From positions 698,438 to 762,437 of the forward strand of contig CAVYXF010000005.1 in assembly GCA_963772335.1 (NCBI GenBank): 64,000 nt of DNA, given 5' to 3'. Position 1 is the first letter of the stretch, and every line of letters begins with the position of its first letter. Below are positions 1-7,860 of this stretch, one piece after another. This DNA is from CAVYXF01 sp963772335. Its GTDB lineage: Bacteria; Pseudomonadota; Alphaproteobacteria; Rhizobiales; Rhodomicrobiaceae. A program made the position numbers and the translations under genes. The notes below the pieces were generated by a model that made no database searches, had not been told where the DNA came from, and saw only the letters and a list, made by a program, of their open reading frames with translations.

Positions 1-890
1 CGGGCGACGTGCTTGCACGTATTCCGCTGGAGTTGGCCAAGACGCGCGACATCACGGGCGGTCTGCCGCGCGTGGCGGAGCTGTTCGAGGCACGCCGGCC
101 GAAGGATAACGCCATCATCGCCGAAATGTCCGGCACGGTGGAGTTCGGGCGCGACTACAAGAACAAGCGCCGCATCACCATCGTTCCTGACGACGGGACC
201 GAGTCCAAGGAATACCTCATTCCCAAGGGCAAGCATCTCTCCGTTCAGGAAGGTGACCGCATCGAGAAAGGCGAGTTCATCATCGACGGGCATCCCGCCC
301 CGCATGACATTCTCGCCATTAAGGGTGTAGAGGAGTTGGCATCCTATCTCGTCAACGAGATCCAGGAGGTCTACCGGCTGCAGGGCGTGACGATCAACGA
401 TAAGCATATCGAGGTGATCGTCCGACAGATGCTGCAGAAGGTGGAGATCGAGGACGCCGGCGACACTGACCTTCTCAAGGGTGAGCAGGTCGACCGCGCT
501 GAAATGGACGAGATCAACGTCAAGATCGAGGCCCAGGGCGGACGTCCCGCAAGGGGAAGCCCGGTGCTGCAGGGCATCACCAAGGCGAGCCTGCAGACCC
601 GCAGCTTCATCTCGGCGGCCTCCTTCCAGGAGACCACGCGCGTTCTCACCGAAGCCGCCATCAACGGCAAGGTCGATACGCTCGATGGTCTCAAGGAGAA
701 CGTGATCGTCGGACGCCTGGTCCCGGCCGGCACCGGCGGCACGATCCGCCGTCTGAAGAAGGTGGCGCTCCACCGCGACGATCTGATTCTCGCCGAGCGG
801 TCACGTTCCTCCGGCAAGGGCATTCAGCCCTCGGAGGAGCCGGCTATGCCGATGCTGCCGGAGCGCCAGGGGGCGCAGGCGGCCGAGTAG
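1..890 (+). CDS. rpoC: DNA-directed RNA polymerase subunit beta' (3' end, partial)
   Basis: This is the C-terminal part of the largest RNA polymerase subunit, about 295 residues, open at the left edge of the window. The frame reads into the window from base 3 and ends at TAG 888-890. The stretch PLELAKTRDITGGLPRV followed by ELFEARRPK is the highly conserved beta' C-terminal region. Next come the SYLVNEIQEVYRLQGV segment and the SFISAASFQETTRVLTEAA motif that lies near the secondary channel and omega contact. It is followed directly by a strong terminator. The ribosomal genes rpsL/rpsG that often follow rpoC in this class are not present here. The identification is firm; only the 5' part is missing. 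Confidence 0.98.
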   Translation, partial: GDVLARIPLELAKTRDITGGLPRVAELFEARRPKDNAIIAEMSGTVEFGRDYKNKRRITIVPDDGTESKEYLIPKGKHLSVQEGDRIEKGEFIIDGHPAPHDILAIKGVEELASYLVNEIQEVYRLQGVTINDKHIEVIVRQMLQKVEIEDAGDTDLLKGEQVDRAEMDEINVKIEAQGGRPARGSPVLQGITKASLQTRSFISAASFQETTRVLTEAAINGKVDTLDGLKENVIVGRLVPAGTGGTIRRLKKVALHRDDLILAERSRSSGKGIQPSEEPAMPMLPERQGAQAAE

Positions 891-920
891 CTGAAGCCGG
901 CAATAGATCACCATTCCGTG

Positions 921-950
921 AAGGCGTGCCCTCGGGCACGCCTTTTCTCT
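921..950 (+). terminator. Rho-independent terminator after rpoC
   Basis: AAGGCGTGCCC (921-931) pairs perfectly with GGGCACGCCTT (934-944) across a two-base loop, followed by TTCTCTTTTC. It lies 30 bases after the rpoC stop and should end the rpoBC transcript. Confidence 0.85.
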
Positions 951-1264
951 TTTCAGGGCCATTTTGAGGCGAACACTGCTACAGGCGGTGGATGAGAAAA
1001 ATTTTCTTAATCTAGTGCCACTTCTGCTTGGAAGATGGCACAAACTTCGTTATTTTATGGCCTTGCACTGCTGAGACAAAAACAAACCGGCAAGGCAACT
1101 TATTACGTGCAAAATGGGGTGCTTACGTTTGTACGTTGCGGAGTTGCATCAAGCGTCCACTAGGCTATAAGCGACGAACCATAACTGAAGAGCCAAAGTT
1201 CTGCGTGGCTTGAACGCACAGAACTTCGGGGTGCTCTTTCAGTTCACCGTGGTTTGGGAGTGTC
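951..1264 (+). other. Structured leader upstream of the BON-like gene
   Basis: This gene-free stretch contains two hairpin-forming sequences. GTGCCA-CTTC (1015-1024) pairs with GAAG-a-TGGCAC (1031-1041). AAGTTCTGCGT (1196-1206) pairs with ACGC plus AGAACTT (1214-1226) with a two-base bulge, ending 38 bases before the next start codon. The second may act in the 5' leader of the following gene or end a short transcript. No coding sequence is supportable here. Confidence 0.4.
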
Positions 1265-2278
1265 ATGATTATGTCCGGGGTGAAGCCTGCGGAGCGCCGT
1301 AGGCATTTCGTCACGTGGGGACTGGTTGTTCTGGGATCAACCGCCATACTGACCTCTCCTCTTCCCTTAAGAGTGAACGGCGTCTGGGCGGAGCAGAATG
1401 CGGGCGCGGCAGGTAGGAACGCGACCGGCGAGACGGATGGCACGGCCGAAAAGCCGTCGTCATCGTACAGAATACAAGTCTTCAAACAGGCGGCAGACAA
1501 GCTGAAACTTAAAGGCCTTGTCGCTTGTGCCGAAGACCATAAGGTCTTACTTGGCCTGATAAAAGCCAGCTTCCCCTCCGCCGATGTGTCAGACCGCATC
1601 AAGATCACCGACGCTCCGAAAACCGAAACGCCAAAGCCTGATATGAAGCTTGGCAGCGTCAGCTTTGCGCTCAAGGCGCTCAGCTATTTGCAGGCGGGCA
1701 GCGCGCGGATCGACGAGCAGAGTGTTGCGCTGGCCGGCGATGCCGAAAATCGCGCGATCTACACCGAGGTGAAGGATCTGATTGATTCGGGTCGTCCCAC
1801 TGGCGTGCTCGTCGAAGAACACATCACCAAGCCCGCCTCATTCTCCTGGAGCGCCGAGCTCGGAGAAGGACGGGTGAGACTCGCCGGTGTCGTTCCTGAC
1901 ACCGACGGCAAGAAGGAACTGAAGGATACCGTTCAGCGGCTGTTTGCCGGCCTCGAGATCGTCGACAACACCTATGTTTCGGAAGGCGTGCCGGGAAGTT
2001 GGCGCGATGCGGCGATGCACTCCCTGCAGGTGCTTCACCTCCTGAATTCCGGTGCGGTCGTTGTCGCGGACCATTCGATCCATCTAAATGGGCGTGCCTC
2101 CGACGAGGTGACGCTGAAGAAGATCGACCAGCTCGCTGACAAATATCCGGCAGGTTTTGCACTGGAGAGCAAGGTCAGCGTGCCGCCCGCGCGGGCGACT
2201 ATGTTCGGGTTGGGCTTCCCGCATTCCGCCGCCATCCATCACTATCCGACGGTCGAAGGCGCAGTGACCGACAGATAG
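1265..2278 (+). CDS. Secreted/anchored protein with repeated BON-like domains
   Basis: A 337-aa protein of unknown function. The N-terminus has a basic start (residues 8-13) and a hydrophobic segment at about 16-37 ending near VWAEQ, so it is probably exported. The body appears to contain repeated BON-like units. One is KLKLKGLVACAEDHKVLLGLI then SFPSADVSDRIKI; another is FSWSAELGEGRVRLAGVVPD then LFAGLEIVDNTYVSEGVP, with a last copy around SIHLNGRASDEVTLKKI. The same unit precedes OmpA domains in some Rhizobiales envelope proteins, but no OmpA peptidoglycan-binding domain follows here. The ATG at 1265 has GGGAG just upstream. Envelope location and lipid or surface binding are inferences from BON proteins in general. 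Confidence 0.6.
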   Translation: MIMSGVKPAERRRHFVTWGLVVLGSTAILTSPLPLRVNGVWAEQNAGAAGRNATGETDGTAEKPSSSYRIQVFKQAADKLKLKGLVACAEDHKVLLGLIKASFPSADVSDRIKITDAPKTETPKPDMKLGSVSFALKALSYLQAGSARIDEQSVALAGDAENRAIYTEVKDLIDSGRPTGVLVEEHITKPASFSWSAELGEGRVRLAGVVPDTDGKKELKDTVQRLFAGLEIVDNTYVSEGVPGSWRDAAMHSLQVLHLLNSGAVVVADHSIHLNGRASDEVTLKKIDQLADKYPAGFALESKVSVPPARATMFGLGFPHSAAIHHYPTVEGAVTDR

Positions 2279-2448
2279 GCCGCTTCGCGCTGCTGCGGCT
2301 TAAATCGCCGATCATCAGCTCAAGCCGCCTCGAGCAGCGGAAACGGGCCGCTGCCTATCCAATCTCACTTGATCGTTGCCGGGAAGGCGCCGCGCATCTG
2401 CGGCGCAAACTGGTTGCCGCTTACCTGATCTGCACCAGCATATTGTGC

Positions 2449-4218
2449 TTAGCCGTCCGGCCTCAGGGTGCGGGCCACACGAAAGCCGGATATGGTTTGT
2501 GAAGGCTCGCTCTCGTCCCCCGACGGCCCGGCAGTTGCCTCGCCTTGTGCGGCGCGCCGATTGCGCGAAGCGCAGTCGGCATCACTCAGCCAGTTCCAAT
2601 CCGGGGAATCGCAATCCTGCCCTCGGGGTTGTTGCCGCAGGCGCGGACCCTGCTCCGCGCGCGGTCCGCTCTGGCCGTCCGTATTCCATCCGCCGACCTT
2701 CATCAGCCGATAGGACTTGCCGGTTTTGCGGCTCAGCCACTGCGCATAGGCCGATGCATCGTCGCGCGACACATCGTTCACGGGCTCCTGGGCGGCGGAA
2801 CGACCGAGGTCCAGGCTGCGGCAGGCACCTTCCTGCACGCACACATTCCATTCGGCAATCGTGACCTCGAACTTGCTCACCGCCAGATTGTGCCCAGCCT
2901 GGCCGCGAGGGCCAGATCGTGGGCGGAGAAAATCCGTCGCAGTCACGACGGACATGACGGGACAGCGGTCGCAATCGCTAAAGTCGCCCCCCTCTATCGA
3001 TTCGGGCGAGGCCTCGGGAAGGACGGACTCCTCCGGCCGAAGCGGGGCCTGCCGACTGTCACCGGCAGCGGACCGCCGTAGCACGGCTTCCGGCTCCTTC
3101 AGCTCCGCAATGATGCGCGCCATGCCTCGGGCTGCGCTCTCCTGCGTCTGCCGTGGAGGGGACACAGGCTTTTTCACCGGCAGGCGCGGACGTTCCTGCT
3201 CGGGCTGCTCGGCGGCGGCATCGGGCGGTGAAGTTGGCGCCTTCTCCGTCTCTTCCACTGCGGCAATCTCGGGTCGGTCCCGGTCACGCTCAGCCCGCTC
3301 GGGGCTCGAGGGCAGGCTGGCCACCGGTTCAGGCGCAGCAGGAGGGGCGGTCTCCTCGTCTTCCTGGATCTTGGCGCCGGTTGAGGGCGGGTTCGCTTGA
3401 GCTGCCTGCAGCGCATTAGATTTCGCAGCCGAGGAGCTCGGTGGGGCACCCTGTGCGGGTGCGGAAGGTCTGGTATCGGGGGGCGCAGCAGGAGCGGCAG
3501 CTTCTGGCAGTGGTGGCTTCGCGGGTGGCGCCACCGGAGCAGTGGTTACGGGTGTTGCAGGTTTGGCTGGCGCCGCCGCAGGAGCCGGCGCTGGCGGCTC
3601 AGGTGCCGGGAGAGCGGCAGTTGTCTCCTCCTTTGCGACCTTGGACTGGGTGACCTCGGCGCTGGGCCGCGGCGCAGGTGCAGGCTTTGCCGGCTCCCTC
3701 AGTGCGTCCGATTTCGCAGCTGGCAGCGGAACAGCGTCTTCCTTGGCCGTTGTCGACGTGCCTAGTTCGCCATTGTGCTCAGCATGGCCTCGGGAAACCG
3801 CCTTTTCCGGCGGCCGTTTCGCGTTGACGGCAACGGCAACCGGACCGCTCCCACTCTGCGGCGTGTCCCAGCCGTCCAGAAGGACGTAAGCCCAATAAAG
3901 CGCCACGCTCGGCCCGAGCAGCAGGAATGCCGCCACCGCAGCAAGGCGCGTCCATTGGGTCAGGCGCGAGCGCTCATGCTTGCGCGCAAAGGCCAGCCAT
4001 TCGTCATAGGCACGCCGGCGCGAGGAGTCTTTGAGGGCTTCGTAAGCCGTGGTGACCAGTTTGAACCGCCGCTCGGCGTCGGGATCATCGGGGTTGCGGT
4101 CGGGATGGAGGCTTTTGGCAAGCTCGCGAAAGGCCTGTTTGACGTCTTCGTCGCCAGCGCCCTTTCTGAGACCAAGAATTTCGTAATAATTTTCGGCAGC
4201 CATAGCGTGGCTCTTCAC
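2449..4218 (-). CDS. J-domain / transmembrane / FGE-sulfatase-like fusion protein
   Basis: A 589-aa membrane protein with three parts. Residues about 8-70 form a DnaJ J-domain (YYEILGLRKGAGDEDVKQAF, HPD in SLHPDRNP), expected to stimulate an Hsp70 ATPase. A single membrane helix follows at about 92-115, then roughly 300 residues of low-complexity Pro/Ala/Glu-rich linker. The C-terminus (about 420-589) starts like a formylglycine-generating-enzyme/SUMF1 fold (LAVSKFEVTIAEWNVCVQEG, SAYAQWLSRKTGKSYRL) and ends like one (WLSDADCASRNRRA, ISGFRVARTL). The middle is much too short and does not match the family. Either the domain has an internal deletion or it is a degenerate binding module. Start at ATG 4216-4218. 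Topology would put the J-domain in the cytoplasm and the FGE-like part in the periplasm; that is inferred. Confidence 0.7.
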   Translation of the reverse strand: MKSHAMAAENYYEILGLRKGAGDEDVKQAFRELAKSLHPDRNPDDPDAERRFKLVTTAYEALKDSSRRRAYDEWLAFARKHERSRLTQWTRLAAVAAFLLLGPSVALYWAYVLLDGWDTPQSGSGPVAVAVNAKRPPEKAVSRGHAEHNGELGTSTTAKEDAVPLPAAKSDALREPAKPAPAPRPSAEVTQSKVAKEETTAALPAPEPPAPAPAAAPAKPATPVTTAPVAPPAKPPLPEAAAPAAPPDTRPSAPAQGAPPSSSAAKSNALQAAQANPPSTGAKIQEDEETAPPAAPEPVASLPSSPERAERDRDRPEIAAVEETEKAPTSPPDAAAEQPEQERPRLPVKKPVSPPRQTQESAARGMARIIAELKEPEAVLRRSAAGDSRQAPLRPEESVLPEASPESIEGGDFSDCDRCPVMSVVTATDFLRPRSGPRGQAGHNLAVSKFEVTIAEWNVCVQEGACRSLDLGRSAAQEPVNDVSRDDASAYAQWLSRKTGKSYRLMKVGGWNTDGQSGPRAEQGPRLRQQPRGQDCDSPDWNWLSDADCASRNRRAAQGEATAGPSGDESEPSQTISGFRVARTLRPDG

Positions 4219-4629
4219 AATCTTCCGGCAGATCGCTGCGCTGACTGCGGGCGAACCTCGCCTCGCGCTTCGATTACGCAGCTCTCTACACTTCTCACAC
4301 TCACGCCAACTGATGACACGGATGGGCGAGACGGTAAATCCGGCATGTCACGCCATCACCTGCCGATGTTTGCCTTTGATACACAGCGCTCTAACGAAGA
4401 ACACCCAAATCGGCTCCGCACATCGGTCGCGCAAGCTCACAACTCGGTGAACCAAAGACGCTCAGCCGGCCGCACCCAGCGCTAAGCGCGCCCATGCCTC
4501 GTTTGGAGCCGCACAAGGCTCCGTCGCTAGTTTGCCTGGCGCGAGATGAACGAAACATGACTTGGTTAACCATTTGAATCGAAAGCATCTATGCAATTAT
4601 GCATACAGGCCATGCGCCGGCACTGCTTG
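4219..4629. other. Intergenic region upstream of the J-domain gene and small RNA
   Basis: About 410 bases with no supportable gene. It must hold the promoter of the leftward J-domain gene. Two palindromes are visible: TGGTTAACCA (4563-4572) and TATGCA-ATTA-TGCATA (4590-4605). The second lies 25-40 bases upstream of the small-RNA -10 box and could be an operator. Confidence 0.35.
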
Positions 4630-4635
4630 TATAAT
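4630..4635 (+). promoter_or_regulatory. TATAAT -10 box of the candidate small RNA
   Basis: A perfect TATAAT sits just before the structured region that ends in the terminator at 4714-4744. No convincing -35 hexamer is seen at 16-18 bases upstream, so an activator or a different start is possible. Confidence 0.45.
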
Positions 4636-4639
4636 AGGG

Positions 4640-4744
4640 CGCTCAGCGGCATGTTTGCCGGAGCGCATGGAAACATGCGGAAGGCTTTCCTCCCTCCCTA
4701 GCCTTCATAATCTCGCCAGCGGTATTGCGCCGCTGGCTTTTTTT
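4640..4744 (+). ncRNA. Candidate trans-acting small RNA, mmgR/alpha-r8 (Rfam suhB)-like
   Basis: An intergenic transcription unit of about 105 nt with no reading frame. In order it has: stem-loop 1, GCGCTC-AG-CGGCA (4639-4651) pairing with TGCCG-GAGCGC (4656-4666); a competing hairpin CGCATG-GAAA-CATGCG (4664-4679) with a GAAA tetraloop; the unpaired pyrimidine decamer TTTCCTCCCT (4685-4694); and a strong terminator (4714-4744). From memory, hairpins followed by a single-stranded UUUCCUCCCU and a terminator are the layout of the alphaproteobacterial mmgR (alpha-r8) family, linked in Sinorhizobium to polyhydroxybutyrate and C/N balance. The motif is anti-Shine-Dalgarno-like and would base-pair with ribosome binding sites. 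The family assignment is inference; a structured small RNA is well supported. Confidence 0.55.
4714..4744 (+). terminator. Rho-independent terminator of the small RNA
   Basis: GCCAGCGG (4714-4721), loop TATTGCG, CCGCTGGC (4729-4736), then eight T residues (4737-4744). It is a textbook terminator pointing rightward with no protein gene upstream on that strand, which is the main reason to call a small RNA here. Confidence 0.9.
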
Positions 4745-4792
4745 TGGCCGATGGGGGACCCATCCCTTTGGCGGGACGGGGCTCGTCATCGC

Positions 4793-6841
4793 TTAGGCCG
4801 CCACTGAATTGTTCGAGAGCACCTGCTCGGCGAGCTTGCCGGTCAACTCGGCAAGGTGATCGAAATGCGCCTCGTAGGTGCCGCTGCCGGCCGTTGCCGA
4901 GCGCACTTCGATGATCACATCCTGCATCTCGGCTTCGGGAATATGCGCTTGTACGATGTCCCAGCCCGGCCAGCCCGGACGCGTGTCGAAGCCGAGAATC
5001 TGTCCGCGCCGCGATGAGATGATGCCGTTAATCCTGGCGGTTGCCTCCGATGGCACGGCAATCTCGACGGCCATGATCGGCTCCAAGAGTACGGGCGTGC
5101 ATTTCGGCAGGCCTTCAGACATCGCCAGCCGCCCGGCGGCACGGAACGCCATATCCGAGGAATCCACCGTGTGGTAGGAGCCGTCCTTCAGGCACACCGA
5201 GACATCAACAACGGGAAAGCCTAGCGGCCCCGCATGCAGATAGTCACGGACGCCGATTTCGACCGAAGGAATGTACTGCTTGGGGATCACGCCGCCGGTG
5301 ATCTCGTCGGTGAAGACGAAGCCGGAGCCGCGCGGCAGCGGTTTGATCTCGACGACCACATCGCCGTACTGGCCATGGCCGCCGCTCTGCTTCTTATGGC
5401 GGCCACGAATCTCGACGCCTTTGCGGATGGTCTCCTTATAGGCGATCTGGCGACGTCGGGTTTCCGCGCTCACCCCGAACCGGCGGTTCAGGCGCTTGAA
5501 GGCGACACGCAGATGCATCTCACCCTGCCCCCAGAGCACCATCTCGCCGATATCCTGATTGAGCGATAGCGAGAGCGAGGGATCCTCCTCGATGATCTTG
5601 TTGAGCGCCTGCGTCAGCTTGACTTCGTCCTTGCGCTCGGCAGCGGTGACGGCGAGGCCATAGACCGGTTTAAGCGGTTCCGGCACTTTGATCAGCGGCG
5701 GGGCGCTCTTGTCGGCGGTTATGGTATCGCCGGTCTTGAAGCTCTCCAGGCGACCGAGACCGACCGTGTCGCCCTTCTGAGCTGGGCCGCGCTTCTTTGG
5801 CTCCTGGCCGAAGAGCGAGAACACGCCAGCGACGCGCTCCTCATGGCCCACAGTCCTCACTCCGGTACCGTCGGCAAAGCTGCCGCCAAGCACCCGCACC
5901 AGCGACAGCTTGCCGGCATGAGCGGTGTGATAGGTCTTGAAGACCTGTGCGCAGGAGGGGTGGCCGGAAATGCCAAGCCGCTTCGCCGTGGAGTCGACGA
6001 AAGGCGCCTCGTGGCGCAGCGCTTTCAGGAGCCGGGTGACGCCATTGCCGCGCTCGGCAGAGCCGAATAAAACCGGGCAGATCTTGCCCTGGCGCAGATC
6101 CTCCGACAGGTCGTCGAACACACGGTCGCGCGGCGGCTCGATGTCACCAAGCAGCTGCTCCATCAGGTCATCGTCATAGTCAGCGAGCTTTTCCAGCATG
6201 GAAAAGCGTGCCTGCTCCTCCCGCTCGCTCAGCTCTGCGGGCATCTCGATGACTTCGCTCGGCGCATGCTCGCGGTAGACGAAAGCGCGCTCGAGTGCGA
6301 GGTCGACAAAGCCGGTGGCGATGCCGTTCTGCCAGATCGGGATCTGCCGCAGGACCAGCGGCAACGAGCTTGCCGGCTGCAGCATGGGCAGAATATCGCG
6401 GATAGGCGTATCGGCCTTGTCGATCTTGTTCAGGAACAGAAAATGCGGGATATGGCGGTCTTCCAACTGCTTCATGATCAGCTGCAACGACGGGATCTTC
6501 TTCTCGTCCGGCTCGCAGACCACGACCGCGGCATCGCAGATCGTCAGCGCGGACTGGCTCTCCTGCTGCTGAAATTCGACCGAGCCCGGGCAGTCGATGA
6601 AAGTGAAGACATCGCCAAGAAAATTGATGTCCGCGAGGTTGCACTCCAAGGTCATTCTGTGTTCGCGAGCTTCGGGAGAGGAATCGCCTACCGTGTTTCC
6701 GGCGGCGACCGAGCCTTGTCGAGGAATGGCGCCAGTTCGCTCAAGAATAGCTTCGAGAAGGGTTGTTTTTCCGCTCAGATAAGGTCCCACCACTGCAATA
6801 CAGCGGGCGCTTCTCCCCGCTGGGCCATCTGACGAGCCCAT
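4793..6841 (-). CDS. Elongation factor G-like GTPase (non-canonical EF-G paralogue)
   Basis: A 682-aa translational GTPase with all EF-G domains. The P-loop is GPYLSGKTTL rather than the usual AHIDAGKTT. DCPGSVEF is the G3 motif and NKID the G4 motif. Domain IV (SGGHGQYGDVVVEI, GPLGFPVVDV) and domain V are present. The altered P-loop and the shortened region after it (VGDSSPEAREHRMTLECN instead of a standard switch I) mark it as the EF-G-like paralogue rather than the housekeeping FusA. Its cellular role is not established; ribosome binding is inferred. I chose ATG 6839-6841 because AAGGAGG lies five bases upstream; a TTG 18 bases earlier is less likely. It stands alone. Confidence 0.85.
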   Translation of the reverse strand: MGSSDGPAGRSARCIAVVGPYLSGKTTLLEAILERTGAIPRQGSVAAGNTVGDSSPEAREHRMTLECNLADINFLGDVFTFIDCPGSVEFQQQESQSALTICDAAVVVCEPDEKKIPSLQLIMKQLEDRHIPHFLFLNKIDKADTPIRDILPMLQPASSLPLVLRQIPIWQNGIATGFVDLALERAFVYREHAPSEVIEMPAELSEREEQARFSMLEKLADYDDDLMEQLLGDIEPPRDRVFDDLSEDLRQGKICPVLFGSAERGNGVTRLLKALRHEAPFVDSTAKRLGISGHPSCAQVFKTYHTAHAGKLSLVRVLGGSFADGTGVRTVGHEERVAGVFSLFGQEPKKRGPAQKGDTVGLGRLESFKTGDTITADKSAPPLIKVPEPLKPVYGLAVTAAERKDEVKLTQALNKIIEEDPSLSLSLNQDIGEMVLWGQGEMHLRVAFKRLNRRFGVSAETRRRQIAYKETIRKGVEIRGRHKKQSGGHGQYGDVVVEIKPLPRGSGFVFTDEITGGVIPKQYIPSVEIGVRDYLHAGPLGFPVVDVSVCLKDGSYHTVDSSDMAFRAAGRLAMSEGLPKCTPVLLEPIMAVEIAVPSEATARINGIISSRRGQILGFDTRPGWPGWDIVQAHIPEAEMQDVIIEVRSATAGSGTYEAHFDHLAELTGKLAEQVLSNNSVAA

Positions 6842-7198
6842 AATTTCCTCCTTTTCCAAACGAACCTCTATTCTTGCGCGTGAGTGTCAGCGCACGCGAT
6901 AATTGCATGGTGGCAAGGCGAAATAATCTTGGCAAGTGTTCTCGTGCCAATTCTTTGGTCACTACGCCGCCCTGGGGGAAAGCCCTTAAGAAAGCACTCA
7001 GAAGCGCCACCGAACGGGACGGCTATCCCGTGCGCAAGCCGCACAGCTTTGCTGCGATCCGGTGCGCTTGCGCCGGCTCGCTGAAATGATTATCCAAGGC
7101 TGAAGCGCCGGGGCAGGCTCAAGAGTTTTTCGCCTCAACGGCGAGGCTTGTCTCGTAGACAGATGTGTTTTGCACGTCCTTCAACGGAGTTGAAAAGA
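6842..7198. other. Divergent intergenic region, EF-G-like / apt
   Basis: About 355 bases between two divergent genes; both promoters should lie here. I see no gene and no convincing operator. Confidence 0.3.
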
Positions 7199-7744
7199 AT
7201 GAGCCTGCGCGTCGATCTGGACCTGAAATCGCTCGTTCGCACCATTCCCGATTATCCCAAGCCTGGCATCATGTTCCGCGATATCACCACGCTCCTGAAG
7301 GACGCCGGCGGCTTCAAGGCCTGCATCGAGCTGCTGATCGAGCCTTACCGCACCGCGGGCATCGAGACGGTGGTCGGCATCGAGGCGCGCGGCTTCATTC
7401 TTGGTGGTGCTGTCGCCGACCGGCTCGGCACGGGCTTTGTGCCCTTGCGTAAGAAGGGCAAGCTGCCAGGCGCGGCGATCGGCCAGGACTATGAGCTGGA
7501 ATACGGCACCGACGTCATCGAGGTGCATGAGGACGCGATCCGCGAAGGCGAGCGGGTGCTGATCGTCGATGACCTGATCGCCACCGGCGGGACCGCCGAG
7601 GCCGGCGCCAAGCTGGTGCGCAAGGTCGGCGGCGCGGTGGTGGGCGCCGCCTTCGTGATAGACCTGCCAGAATTGGGCGGGGCAGCCAAGCTCGAAGCGC
7701 AGGACATCCCCTGTCACACGCTGATCGCGTTCGAGGGGCATTGA
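7199..7744 (+). CDS. apt: Adenine phosphoribosyltransferase
   Basis: Cytoplasmic purine-salvage enzyme joining adenine and PRPP to give AMP. 181 residues, the normal size. DLKSLVRTIPDYPKPGIMFRDITTLL is the family's N-terminal signature, GIEARGFILGGAVA contacts the base, and VLIVDDLIATGGTAEAG is the PRPP-binding loop. I chose ATG 7199, which begins MSLRVDLDLK, over an in-frame start 51 bases upstream because homologues begin here and GGAG precedes it. No partner gene is obvious; the next gene starts about 115 bases later. Confidence 0.96.
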   Translation: MSLRVDLDLKSLVRTIPDYPKPGIMFRDITTLLKDAGGFKACIELLIEPYRTAGIETVVGIEARGFILGGAVADRLGTGFVPLRKKGKLPGAAIGQDYELEYGTDVIEVHEDAIREGERVLIVDDLIATGGTAEAGAKLVRKVGGAVVGAAFVIDLPELGGAAKLEAQDIPCHTLIAFEGH

Positions 7745-7860
7745 CACCGGAAGCTTTCGAGGCGGTAGGCCAGGCCCAAGCCCAGAGGGATTGCCCGCCG
7801 GTGCCCAGGTGATAGATTGCCGGGCGATTGCGCATCCCAGACCGGCGAGGGGGACCGTCG

